In this document: piece by piece, positions 35,990-44,520 of the stretch
Layout of the letters: every line of letters begins with the position of its first letter
How positions within the stretch are numbered: position 1 is the stretch's first letter
Assembly (NCBI GenBank): GCA_023715865.1
Contig: JAMBOW010000001.1
Span: 1,488,001 to 1,552,000 of the forward strand
Direction of reading: 5' to 3'
DNA: 64,000 nt
Origin: Neobacillus mesonae
GTDB taxonomy: Bacteria > Bacillota > Bacilli > Paenibacillales > Paenibacillaceae
Position numbers and translations under genes: made by a program
Notes under the pieces: generated by a model
Seen by the model: only the letters and a program-made list of their open reading frames with translations
What the model was told of the DNA's origin: nothing
Database searches by the model: none

Positions 35990-37726
35990 TTAACCCGTTG
36001 GCAATGCGACGAAATGTCCTTTTGATACCTCAACCAGCTCAGAGCTGCGCAAATTGTATCTGTCCTCGCTTGTCTGTTCCTCCATCAGCTTCCGGGTTTT
36101 CTTCGCTTCCACCTTGGGATCAGGAACCGGAATGGCTGCCAGCAGTGATTTCGTATATTCATGCTGCGGATTCGCATATAATTCCTCGCTCTCGGCAAGT
36201 TCGACGATTTTGCCTGCATACATGACGGCCACCCGATCACTTATATGCTTGACCATAGAGAGATCATGGGCAATGAATAAATAGGTAAGTCCAAGCTTAT
36301 GCTGCAATTCTTCCAGCAGCTTCACTACTTGAGATTGGATCGATACATCCAGAGCGGATAACGGTTCATCGCATACAATAAACTTCGGCTCCACAGCCAG
36401 TGCTCGCGCAATACCGATTCTTTGCCGCTGTCCTCCGGAAAATTCATGCGGATAGCGATCGGCAAAGGAAGGTTCCAGTCCGACCATATCCAGCAGCTCC
36501 TCTACCCTTCTCTTGCGGGCTTCCTTACTGCCGCTGAGTCCATGCACATCCATAGCCTCCCCGATAATATCGACGATCTTAAATCTGGGGTTTAAAGATG
36601 CATAAGGATCCTGAAAGATCATCTGCATGTGCTGTCTCATGATTTTCATTTCTTTTGCCTTTAGGCGGTTAACGGCCATGCCTTGATACAGCACTTCCCC
36701 CGCCGTGGGCTCATGCAGCCTCAGTATGGCGCGTCCTGTTGTAGATTTACCTGAGCCTGATTCCCCAACCACGCCAAGCGTCTCTCCAGGACTCACGTGA
36801 AAGCTGATATTGTCTACGGCCTTTACAATGTTTCCTTTTCCGAGATCAAAATACTGTTTTAAACCATTCACTTCAAGCAAAGGCTCTTGGCCTGAAGAAG
36901 TTATAATTAGAGGAGCAGGCTTCGGCTTCTTCTTCTCATCTAGTCTCGGCAATGCATTCAGCAGCTTCAACGTGTATGGATGCTGAGCCTGTTCAAAAAT
37001 TTCCTCTGTCGTTCCTTTTTCCACAATCTCTCCATCTTTCATAACCACGACCCGATCACACATCCCCGCTACAACTCCCAGGTCATGTGTAATCAAAATA
37101 ATGGAGGTTCCAAACTTCTCCTGCATATGCTTCATCACATTCAAAATTTGGGCCTGAATGGTTACATCCAGTGCCGTTGTGGGCTCATCGGCGATGAGGA
37201 GGGTGGGTCTGCAGGCGAGCGCAATTGCAATCATGGCACGCTGCCGCATACCGCCTGAAAATTCGTGCGGATATTGGTTATATCTTGCTTCACTGTCTCG
37301 TATACCAACAAGTTTAAGCATTTCGATCGCTTCCTGCTTGGCTTCCTTTTTGGACAGCTTTCGATGCTTGATCAGACTTTCAGCAATTTGCTTTCCGATT
37401 TTGATTGTCGGATTAAGCGAGGTCATCGGGTCCTGAAAAATCATGCCAATATCTCTGCCGCGAATGGCCTCCATCTCTTTCTCTGTCTTATGAGCCAAAT
37501 TTTGACCTAAAAATAGAATCTCTCCGTCCTTCATGTGAGAAGGGGGAGAGGGCAGCAGCCGCATAATCGAACGTGCGGTCACGCTCTTGCCGCTGCCGGA
37601 CTCACCTACGATACCGAGAGTCTCTCCTTTTTTCACATCAAAGCTGACCCCTTTAACTGCATCAAACTCCCGTTCCTGTGACCGGAATGATACTTTCAAA
37701 TCTCGTACCTGTAAAATAGTTTCCAA
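35990..37726 (-). CDS. Fused peptide/nickel-type ABC transporter ATPase (DppD-DppF)
   Basis: About 578 residues holding two complete ABC ATPases, which are separate proteins in the classic Dpp/Opp systems. First half: GESGSGKSVTARS (Walker A), FSGGMRQRAMIAIALACRP (signature), LLIADEPTTALD (Walker B). Second half: GESGSGKSTTGRAI, FSGGQRQRIGIARALAVEP and FIVCDEPLSALD. Each half ends in an oligopeptide-transporter C-terminal segment (HPYTLKLLNALPR and HEYTKSLLAAIPVPDP). The best start is a TTG at 37726 behind AGGTGA; an in-frame ATG at 37780 lacks a ribosome site. It is divergent from the permease genes, with which it presumably forms one importer. Confidence 0.9.
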   Translation of the reverse strand: METILQVRDLKVSFRSQEREFDAVKGVSFDVKKGETLGIVGESGSGKSVTARSIMRLLPSPPSHMKDGEILFLGQNLAHKTEKEMEAIRGRDIGMIFQDPMTSLNPTIKIGKQIAESLIKHRKLSKKEAKQEAIEMLKLVGIRDSEARYNQYPHEFSGGMRQRAMIAIALACRPTLLIADEPTTALDVTIQAQILNVMKHMQEKFGTSIILITHDLGVVAGMCDRVVVMKDGEIVEKGTTEEIFEQAQHPYTLKLLNALPRLDEKKKPKPAPLIITSSGQEPLLEVNGLKQYFDLGKGNIVKAVDNISFHVSPGETLGVVGESGSGKSTTGRAILRLHEPTAGEVLYQGMAVNRLKAKEMKIMRQHMQMIFQDPYASLNPRFKIVDIIGEAMDVHGLSGSKEARKRRVEELLDMVGLEPSFADRYPHEFSGGQRQRIGIARALAVEPKFIVCDEPLSALDVSIQSQVVKLLEELQHKLGLTYLFIAHDLSMVKHISDRVAVMYAGKIVELAESEELYANPQHEYTKSLLAAIPVPDPKVEAKKTRKLMEEQTSEDRYNLRSSELVEVSKGHFVALPTG

Positions 37727-37868
37727 GATGTTCACCTGCCGAATGTAAGAATAAAATGAACTGTATGTAAATAATGACATTCAAATGATTGACAATTATG
37801 GCACCCGCAAATAAAATATACAATATTGATCGGAATAATGCAATTTAAAAAGAAAGGAGGTATAGTTC

Positions 37869-39329
37869 ATGGAAATTGCGAGAACGCCCCAATCTTCAAA
37901 GTCACCTGTGCGTTTCCGTTTATCAGATACTATCAGTGAATCCTACGGTAAGTTGCTGCACCATCCCATGTATGCTTGGGCAGTAGTATTGCTCGGGCTG
38001 CCTGTTCATCTCGTCGCTCTCTTTATATACATTGCTAAAGGGCAAAGCAGCGCTTCTAATAAGCTGATTGCGCAGGTTAAGAAAGAGCTGATTGAGTCAG
38101 GTTATCGTGATGAGTTAAAGCGAAAGTACATAAAACAGCTGGAAAGAAAGCATGCTTTCTTTGGTCAAAATGCTTCTAAGGGACAGCTGAATGCAGAAGC
38201 TGAATCATGGACAGAAGAAACCTTTAAGCAAACATGGGCAGCCAGGGCGAATGAACGTTTACAGGAGCTCGGTATCCGGCAAAAAGGTTATCATCAAACA
38301 TTCCAAAGCTTCATTCACAATCCTTGGTTCCTTGGTATTTCATTTATTCCTGGTATACTGATGTACTTACTTATCCTTACATATAGTAATCCATATGTGA
38401 AATATCTTTTTGAACGGCTGGTCATGAGCTTTTTTGTCATTATCGGAGTTGCCATTGTCGTGTTTACAATTTTGTATCTGTCTCCATTTGATCCGGCTGC
38501 CAATATACTTGGTGAAGCGGCTACCAAGGAACAGATTGCTAACTTTAACCACATCTATGGTCTCGATCAAGGCTACTTGTCCCAGCTATGGAACAATCTT
38601 AAGGGTATCGCTATGTTTGATCTGGGCACTTCTTATACGGGTAATGAAGATGTTGCGTCAAGTATCGCACGCAAGTTCCCGATTACATTAACGCTGACCG
38701 TTATTTCCCTGATCATGGCTGTTATCATTGCCATACCGGTAGGCATCATTTCGGCGACAAAACCAAATTCGTTTTTTGATTATACGTTTATGTTTATCGC
38801 GCTTATCGGTCTATCCATCCCTAACTTTTGGCAGGGACTGATCTTTATTATGAATTTCTCGATCAAGCTTGGATGGCTTCCAGCTACTTTCAATCCCGAG
38901 AATGCGGCATCGATTATTATGCCTACAATCGTACTTGGTACCGGGCTTACAGCAGCGGTTGCACGAATGACTCGTTCTTCCACCCTGGAAGTCATCCATG
39001 AGGATTACATAACAACGGCCAAAGCCAAAGGGCTTAGTCGGAGAGCGGTATTATGGAGGCATGCCGTCGGCAATGCGATCATCCCGATTATTACCGTTAT
39101 CGGCCTTCAATTTGGCGGAATGCTCGGCGGTGCTGCTGTCACCGAGAAAGTGTTCAATATCAGCGGTATTGGAAGCTATATCGTGGATAAGCAATTCATT
39201 CCCGATATTCCTGGTATTCTAGGCGGTGTCGTCTATACAGCAATTACGATTTCAATCGTCAATGTGTTTATCGACATCTTGTATGCTTTCTTTGATCCTC
39301 GTATCAGGTCCAGGATGAAACAATACTAA
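37869..39329 (+). CDS. Peptide-type ABC permease DppB-like, with enlarged N-terminus
   Basis: 486 residues; ordinary DppB/OppB proteins have about 310. The C-terminal 310 residues are a normal binding-protein-dependent permease: LYLSPFDPAANILGEAATKEQI, LGTSYTGNEDVASSIARKFP, then the EAA loop TTAKAKGLSRRAVLWRHAVGNAIIP and FNISGIGSYIVD. The first 170 residues are extra: a membrane helix (YAWAVVLLGLPVHLVALFIY), a charged helical segment of about 90 residues (KKELIESGYRDELKRKY...), and a second helix (FLGISFIPGILMYLLIL). AAGGAGG precedes the start. It is followed 14 bases later by the second permease. Confidence 0.9.
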   Translation: MEIARTPQSSKSPVRFRLSDTISESYGKLLHHPMYAWAVVLLGLPVHLVALFIYIAKGQSSASNKLIAQVKKELIESGYRDELKRKYIKQLERKHAFFGQNASKGQLNAEAESWTEETFKQTWAARANERLQELGIRQKGYHQTFQSFIHNPWFLGISFIPGILMYLLILTYSNPYVKYLFERLVMSFFVIIGVAIVVFTILYLSPFDPAANILGEAATKEQIANFNHIYGLDQGYLSQLWNNLKGIAMFDLGTSYTGNEDVASSIARKFPITLTLTVISLIMAVIIAIPVGIISATKPNSFFDYTFMFIALIGLSIPNFWQGLIFIMNFSIKLGWLPATFNPENAASIIMPTIVLGTGLTAAVARMTRSSTLEVIHEDYITTAKAKGLSRRAVLWRHAVGNAIIPIITVIGLQFGGMLGGAAVTEKVFNISGIGSYIVDKQFIPDIPGILGGVVYTAITISIVNVFIDILYAFFDPRIRSRMKQY

Positions 39330-39343
39330 AGCAGGTGCTTCTT

Positions 39344-40849
39344 ATGTCCATTGTGTTAAAATATACGCGGCGTTCCGGACAGCTCAAGTTGTCTAACGAA
39401 TATATGCAGTCCCAATTTACATGGGTAGTGTCGTTTGCACTTACGCTCATCTTTCTGTTTAACAGCTTTGACTGGGGATCAGGCAGCCTTAAACCTTTTG
39501 CTTTTGCTGCATTTGCGGCATACGCCATTTTTACAGTGCTGCAGCTCATGATTACCTTGATCATCCGTAAAGATTTAATAAAACATGGGGAAATCCGCAG
39601 TTCTACACGTGCCCTGGGATATATTCAGCTGCTGTCCGTTGCTACAGGCAACATATTTATCGTCGCTTCGGCCTTTCATCTTATTAAAAAGAAAAAGACC
39701 AGCGAATATACACTCTCAGTTTATTTATTGCTGATACAGCTGTTTGTCATCGTACTGTCTGCCCTGAATTTGTATAAGCCATATGTATCAGATACGTTTC
39801 TGCCTGCCATGTTTGTACTTGTGCTCGTCTTACTGTTCGATCTCATCGTTCTTGGTTTGACAGCCAAATATGTCAGTTATGATAAGGCTCCTAAATGGAT
39901 GATCTACATTGCTGTTCCGCTAATACTAACGAGCATTACCGGTAATTTATTCGCACTGCTGCTCGGGGTGAGCCTGCTTATCAAAATTCGCAGTTCATAT
40001 ACAACCACTTCAGGCAAATGGGAACGTGTGTGGAACAGAATTACACAGAACTCAACCTCCATGCTCGGTTTATTCTTTATCGTGTTGATGTTTGCGGTAT
40101 CGGTATGCAGTTACTTTACATTCGATTACGACATGGCTATCGAAAACAATTACAGTGCTATATTGCAAACACCAAGTCTTAGTTACCCGCTTGGAACAGA
40201 CCATTTCGGACGAGATTTATTCTCCAGAATCATATTCGGTGCACGAATATCGCTGATTGTCGGCTTCATGTCTACCTTAATTCCGGTTATTATCGGCGGA
40301 ATACTAGGTGCACTGGCCGGTTACTACGGCCGCCGTACCGACAATGTTATCATGCGTTTGCTTGATATCCTGTACGCCATTCCAGGCATTTTGCTGGCTA
40401 TCGCCATTATTGCTGCGTTCGGGGCCAATACGACCAACCTGATCATTGCGCTCAGTGTAGGCTCTATTCCAACCTATGCTAGGACGATGCGGGCTAACGT
40501 GCTGATGGTTTCTAATTTTGAATACGTGGATGCAGCAAGAGCGTTTGGGTCCAGCAACTTGTCCATTATTTTCAAGCATATTGTACCGAACTCGCTTGCA
40601 CCTATGATCGTCAAGTCAACCCTTACGATCGGAGGTGCAGTAATTGCTACAAGCAGTCTCAGTTATTTGGGACTCGGGGTTGAACCGCATATTCCAGAGT
40701 GGGGAAATATTCTGAAGGTTGGCAGTACCTATCTGGAGTCGCATTCTTATCTCGCCATCTACCCTGGACTTGCAATTGTTGCCCTTGTCCTTTCTTTCAA
40801 TTTCTTAGGAGACGGCCTTCGTGATGCGCTCGATCCTAAGCTTGACTAA
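39344..40849 (+). CDS. Peptide-type ABC permease DppC-like, with about 200 extra N-terminal residues
   Basis: About 501 residues; usual DppC/OppC length is about 300. The C-terminal part is a standard permease: PLGTDHFGRDLFSRIIFGARISL, LDILYAIPGILLAIAI, the EAA loop DAARAFGSSNLSIIFKHIVPN, and SYLGLGVEPHIPEWG. Ahead of it are about 210 residues with some five to six extra membrane helices (TWVVSFALTLIFLF, FAFAAFAAYAIFTVLQLMI, VYLLLIQLFVIVLSALNLY, MFVLVLVLLFDLIVLGLTA, IYIAVPLILTSITGNLFALLL). I do not recognise this part. The ATG at 39344 (AGGTG upstream) is preferred over an in-frame GTG at 39335. Confidence 0.9.
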   Translation: MSIVLKYTRRSGQLKLSNEYMQSQFTWVVSFALTLIFLFNSFDWGSGSLKPFAFAAFAAYAIFTVLQLMITLIIRKDLIKHGEIRSSTRALGYIQLLSVATGNIFIVASAFHLIKKKKTSEYTLSVYLLLIQLFVIVLSALNLYKPYVSDTFLPAMFVLVLVLLFDLIVLGLTAKYVSYDKAPKWMIYIAVPLILTSITGNLFALLLGVSLLIKIRSSYTTTSGKWERVWNRITQNSTSMLGLFFIVLMFAVSVCSYFTFDYDMAIENNYSAILQTPSLSYPLGTDHFGRDLFSRIIFGARISLIVGFMSTLIPVIIGGILGALAGYYGRRTDNVIMRLLDILYAIPGILLAIAIIAAFGANTTNLIIALSVGSIPTYARTMRANVLMVSNFEYVDAARAFGSSNLSIIFKHIVPNSLAPMIVKSTLTIGGAVIATSSLSYLGLGVEPHIPEWGNILKVGSTYLESHSYLAIYPGLAIVALVLSFNFLGDGLRDALDPKLD

Positions 40850-40891
40850 TGAGAATCAACCTATTTTATATATCATGAGGAGGAGTTTTCC

Positions 40892-42715
40892 TTGAAAAAA
40901 AGTTTATTGCCGCTGCTTCTAGCCCTTGTTGTCGTAGTTGCCGGCTGCTCTGTTAATACGAAATCCGACGTGGCAGAACAAAACGAACCTGCAACAACTG
41001 AACAAACCCCAGAAGCAGGTGCGGTTGATATTGAACTGCTAGCCACTAGTGCAAATGAATCGGACGTCAACATTATCCGTGACCAGCTGGTCAAGAACGG
41101 TTTTAACGTTAAGCTGAATTTACAGCCTGATTACGGCAGCTTTAAGGCACAGCAGGATGCAGGAAACTACGACATTTCACTCTCCAGCTGGACCACAGTA
41201 ACGGGTAACCCCGATTATGCTGTTCGTTCATTGTTTAAAAGCGGAGGGGATTATAGCATCATGGCTGACCCTGAAGTAGACAACTTGATTGATGAAGCCA
41301 GCACACAAACACCTGAAGAATACCAAAGCACGTATAAAGAGCTTGAAGATTACTTAGTCTTTGACAAAGCCTATATCGCACCGCTTTATATCTCTTTGAA
41401 GAGTCAAGGGATTAACAAGGACGTGCTGAATGCGGATACGGTTCGATTGTCGAAATCCCGTTCCCAAGTATGGGAAGCGATTGATTTCAATGACACAAGC
41501 AAGCGTGACACTGAGCCGCTGCTATTGACACAGTCCATCTCTACCCTGACTTCGCTTGACCCGATCAAAGGGAATGACGGTTCAATCAATGCACTGAACA
41601 CAAATATGTATGTCCGTCTTGTAAATCTGACTGACGATGACCAAATTACATCCGATGGTTCACTATCCTTGAACAATATCATTGCTGAAGGTAATTCAGA
41701 GTACTATTTTATTCTTCGCGACGATATTAACTTTGCTAAAATTACAGACAAACAAGCCGCTGATTCCGGTGAACGTGTCGGCGCAGAAGATGTCGTATTC
41801 TCTCTTAACCGTGCAAAAGATCCAAATTCCGTGCCGGACCACCGCACGTACTCTCTGCATGAGCATATTCAGGATGTAGAGATTGTGACTGATCTCGCTT
41901 CCCTTGAAGCCGTTAAGCAAGCAGGCAGCGGGGACAGCGTTAAACAGGCGCTCGAAAATGGCTTGGATCAAAACATTACAGAGCTCGTTGCAGACAAAAC
42001 GCAAGCCGATAACAGTACAGGTAAATATCAGGTTGTTAAACTAACAACGACGGAGCCTTTCCCGCAGGTTCTGAACTATCTTGCTCACCAATCTGCAGGG
42101 ATCGTGTCCAAGAAACAAGTCGAAAGCATTAACACTTACGATGTAGCCAGCTTTGATGTCAACAAGGACATTCCATACGGTGACCAAAATAAAGTTACAG
42201 AAGGCGACAAATATAACAACACGTTATACGCCAGCGGTCCTTACATCCTATCTTATAAAAACGATTATGAAGCCGTCTTTTACAAAAATCCGGCTTACAT
42301 GACCGGAACTGAATATGAACCTAAAATTTCAACTGTCATCGTGAAGTTCATTAAAGATGCTGACAGTGCACTTTCCGCGCTTCGCAGCGGCGAAATCTAT
42401 ATGTATTATGGTGTGCCAGAAACCAAATATGATCTGGTTGAACAAGACAGCAAGCTGAGCCTGCAAACGATGGAAAGCAACGGCGTAAGCTACCTGCTGT
42501 TTAATACGAAGGGCCGAGATGTTGCGGAGAGTGAAGATCTGAGAAAAGCTGTGCTTTACTCCATTAATCAGGACGAAATTCTCACCTTCTATAATGGAAA
42601 CAAAATTAAAGCAGTTTCAACTGTAAGTCCGCTTGTGAAAACTGGGAACGAGCTTGTTGCTGATGCAGCTAAGGTAAAAGAATTCCTAGCAAATTATCAG
42701 GCAAGCAAACAGTAA
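40892..42715 (+). CDS. Apparently circularly permuted family-5 solute-binding lipoprotein
   Basis: 607 residues with signal peptide and lipobox (VVVVAGC, Cys19). Residues 45-180 read like the normal C-terminal end of an OppA/DppA protein: NIIRDQLVKNGFNVKLNLQ, FKAQQDAGNYDISLSSW, YSIMADPEVDNLIDEAS, then DKAYIAPLYISLK. Residues 205-607 then start as such proteins normally begin (LTQSISTLTSLDP, FILRDDINFA, AEDVVFSLNRAKDP) and continue through GPYILSYKNDYEAVFYKNP, DADSALSALRSGEIYM and DLRKAVLYSINQDEI, ending at a KVKEFLANYQ segment that normally precedes the C-terminal part. Order is thus C-terminal part, then N-terminal and middle parts. It is the third gene of the transporter, 42 bases after the permease. 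Confidence 0.88.
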   Translation: MKKSLLPLLLALVVVVAGCSVNTKSDVAEQNEPATTEQTPEAGAVDIELLATSANESDVNIIRDQLVKNGFNVKLNLQPDYGSFKAQQDAGNYDISLSSWTTVTGNPDYAVRSLFKSGGDYSIMADPEVDNLIDEASTQTPEEYQSTYKELEDYLVFDKAYIAPLYISLKSQGINKDVLNADTVRLSKSRSQVWEAIDFNDTSKRDTEPLLLTQSISTLTSLDPIKGNDGSINALNTNMYVRLVNLTDDDQITSDGSLSLNNIIAEGNSEYYFILRDDINFAKITDKQAADSGERVGAEDVVFSLNRAKDPNSVPDHRTYSLHEHIQDVEIVTDLASLEAVKQAGSGDSVKQALENGLDQNITELVADKTQADNSTGKYQVVKLTTTEPFPQVLNYLAHQSAGIVSKKQVESINTYDVASFDVNKDIPYGDQNKVTEGDKYNNTLYASGPYILSYKNDYEAVFYKNPAYMTGTEYEPKISTVIVKFIKDADSALSALRSGEIYMYYGVPETKYDLVEQDSKLSLQTMESNGVSYLLFNTKGRDVAESEDLRKAVLYSINQDEILTFYNGNKIKAVSTVSPLVKTGNELVADAAKVKEFLANYQASKQ

Positions 42716-42734
42716 TACGGATTCTTAGACACTA

Positions 42735-42777
42735 AAAAGGATAGCTCCCCTTCTTTCAGAGGGAAAGCTATCCTTTT
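42735..42777 (+). terminator. Terminator of the peptide transporter operon
   Basis: AAAAGGATAGCT (42735-42746) pairs with AGCTATCCTTTT (42766-42777), with inner CCCTT/GAGGG pairing. Confidence 0.85.
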
Positions 42778-42797
42778 CGTTATGTATTATTATTTCT

Positions 42798-42908
42798 TCA
42801 TTTAAATGTTATTTCAAAGAAAGGAAAGCCTTCATCCTCTTCCGGTATTGGAGTGTAGCCTAGTCTCTCGTAAAAGGAGCCTGAAGTCGGATTCGCATTC
42901 CACTCTGC
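42798..42908 (-). pseudogene. C-terminal remnant of a GNAT acetyltransferase
   Basis: Leftward from 42908, a stop-free stretch of 36 codons reads AEWNANPTSGSFYERLGYTP and then PEEDEGFPFFEITFK-stop. The pattern N-P-x-(A/S)-x-x-F-Y-E-R-L-G-Y is the typical motif B end of GNAT acetyltransferases. An in-frame stop lies immediately upstream and no start or acetyl-CoA loop is found, so only the tail of the gene survives. Confidence 0.55.
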
Positions 42909-43106
42909 TTATCTTATTTGAAAAATTGCCGTGCCGTCCACTCCCATTCCCCCACATCTTCATATTATACTCCTGCGCATAGGATAACGGCCGCTGCAAT
43001 ATACATAGTTGTACATTCTTCTCCCAATTGTGATATCATCCACAAATATTGAAGCGCAGACAAAGCTCATGAAACTAAATGTTAAATTAACACAATTTTG
43101 TAATAT
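42909..43106. other. Intergenic DNA without a supported gene
   Basis: About 200 bases between the acetyltransferase remnant and the palindromes. A short leftward frame (MSFVCASIFVDDITIG..., stop after 36 codons) has no ribosome site or family resemblance. It could be further remnant sequence. Confidence 0.3.
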
Positions 43107-43144
43107 TCCTAGTCTTAAGACTAGGATTCATATAGACTATAGTC
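43107..43144. promoter_or_regulatory. Two adjacent palindromes upstream of the NlpC/P60-like gene
   Basis: A perfect 20-base palindrome (43107-43126, core TAGTCTTAAGACTA) is followed eight bases later by GACTATAGTC (43135-43144). Both share the GACTA/TAGTC arm. They may be a two-site operator about 90-125 bases before the start of the next gene. Regulator unknown. Confidence 0.4.
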
Positions 43145-43232
43145 AAGCTACAAAACAATACTGCGGTACGTTTTTTTGTGCTTGCTAACAAGCTAGAATG
43201 GGTTTAACGATTTGTTGGAGGGGAAAAGTAAC

Positions 43233-43823
43233 ATGTCAGCGAATAGACACATTTATATCGTTCTGACTTCTTCAGGTACGTATTTTTCTAAAATGATCAA
43301 GTACTACACGAAAGCACCGCTGAATCATGCTTCCATATCATTTGATGCTGATCTGAATGAGGTATACAGCTTTGGCCGCAAGAACGCAGCCAATCCTTTT
43401 AGAGCCGGACTTGTCCGGGAGGATTACAGCTCACCTTTCTTTCACTCGTCTGAGTGCGCGGTTTACTGCTTGAGAGTGACTGCAGAGCAATATGAGAGAA
43501 TGCATGGTCTTGTTAAAGAAATGATGGAAAGACAACACACCTACAAATACCACCTTCTCGGTTTGATCGGCGTTATGCTGCATATCGAGCTGCCGAGGGA
43601 GAATGCATACTTCTGTTCTCAATTTGTATCCTACGTTCTTAATCATGCGGGGGTCTCTCCCGTTCGAAAGCCACCCCACTTCGTCAAGCCATGTGATTTT
43701 GAAGATACAGACATGCTTCGAGAGGTATACAGAGGCAGCCTCGCTGAATATACAATGCAGACTGGAACGCTGCATATTAAGAATTCCAGCGGGATGGAAA
43801 TGGTCAAAGCTCGTATTATATAA
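43233..43823 (+). CDS. Permuted NlpC/P60-type (YiiX-like) papain-fold protein
   Basis: 196 residues. The order of catalytic residues is that of permuted NlpC/P60 (YiiX/YebB-like) enzymes: a histidine early in KAPLNHASISFDADLNEVYSFG, and the cysteine late in ENAYFCSQFVSYVL. The rest (YKYHLLGLIGVMLHIELP) packs between them. Such enzymes cleave amide or ester bonds in peptides or lipids; no substrate is evident. No signal peptide or lipobox, so it is probably cytoplasmic. The ATG at 43233 follows GGAGGGG at eight bases. A DedA gene follows 50 bases later. Confidence 0.72.
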   Translation: MSANRHIYIVLTSSGTYFSKMIKYYTKAPLNHASISFDADLNEVYSFGRKNAANPFRAGLVREDYSSPFFHSSECAVYCLRVTAEQYERMHGLVKEMMERQHTYKYHLLGLIGVMLHIELPRENAYFCSQFVSYVLNHAGVSPVRKPPHFVKPCDFEDTDMLREVYRGSLAEYTMQTGTLHIKNSSGMEMVKARII

Positions 43824-43872
43824 TATTGGAGATAAATCATATTTTATATGATAGATAGGATGTTAGAACCTT

Positions 43873-44502
43873 ATGGGTTATGATATTTTGCTAGATCTTA
43901 TTGGCAGTATCGGTTATTTTGCCTTATTCCTCGTTTTATGTCTTGGATTGATCGGGCTGCCGATTCCCAATGAAGTGGTCGTTATGACAGCAGGTATGCT
44001 CGGAGCGTCTGGAGTTCTCAATCCAATACCTGCCTTTTTATCGACTGCGCTTGGTATTTGTTCCGCGATGAGCGTCGGTTATGTTGTAGGACGTTATTTT
44101 GCAAAGACTAAGGTATTCAAAAGCTTAAGACGAACAGAAAAAACAGAACAGTTCTTCGCGTTATCTGAAAAATGGATCGCCAAATACGGGGGCTTCGCTA
44201 TCAGTTTAAGCCTTTGTCTGCCGATCCTTAGGCATGTCACCATGTATGTGCTCGGCATGAATTCCATGTCATATCGTAAATTTGCGGCCTTTGCCTATCC
44301 TTCTGCATTTCTTTGGACACTTGTTTATTTCCTGATCGGCGGAAGTTTGGAGGATCACATTCCCGAGATTGGTGCATTGATCAATCAATACGGGATGCTT
44401 ATTCTAATCCTGTTAATAGCCTTGGTTATGATTTACGTGTTGTATCGTTATTTCCGTAACAAGCAAAACCCTGAAAGCAAGGAAAAATCGATGAAGATTT
44501 GA
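43873..44502 (+). CDS. DedA-family membrane protein
   Basis: 209 residues of the DedA/VTT family with about five to six membrane segments. The conserved re-entrant region reads LIGLPIPNEVVVMTAGML, followed by GYVVGRYFAKT, and the later arginine-containing segment LCLPILRHVTMYVLGMNSM. Members translocate lipids such as undecaprenyl phosphate or phosphatidylethanolamine across the membrane. Replacement of the usual glutamate-rich motif by PNE and the LRH variant put it in a different subgroup from the second DedA in this window (52941-53558). It ends 18 bases before the P450 gene and is probably co-transcribed with it. Confidence 0.85.
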   Translation: MGYDILLDLIGSIGYFALFLVLCLGLIGLPIPNEVVVMTAGMLGASGVLNPIPAFLSTALGICSAMSVGYVVGRYFAKTKVFKSLRRTEKTEQFFALSEKWIAKYGGFAISLSLCLPILRHVTMYVLGMNSMSYRKFAAFAYPSAFLWTLVYFLIGGSLEDHIPEIGALINQYGMLILILLIALVMIYVLYRYFRNKQNPESKEKSMKI

Positions 44503-44520
44503 AACTGAGGGAGGATTATA

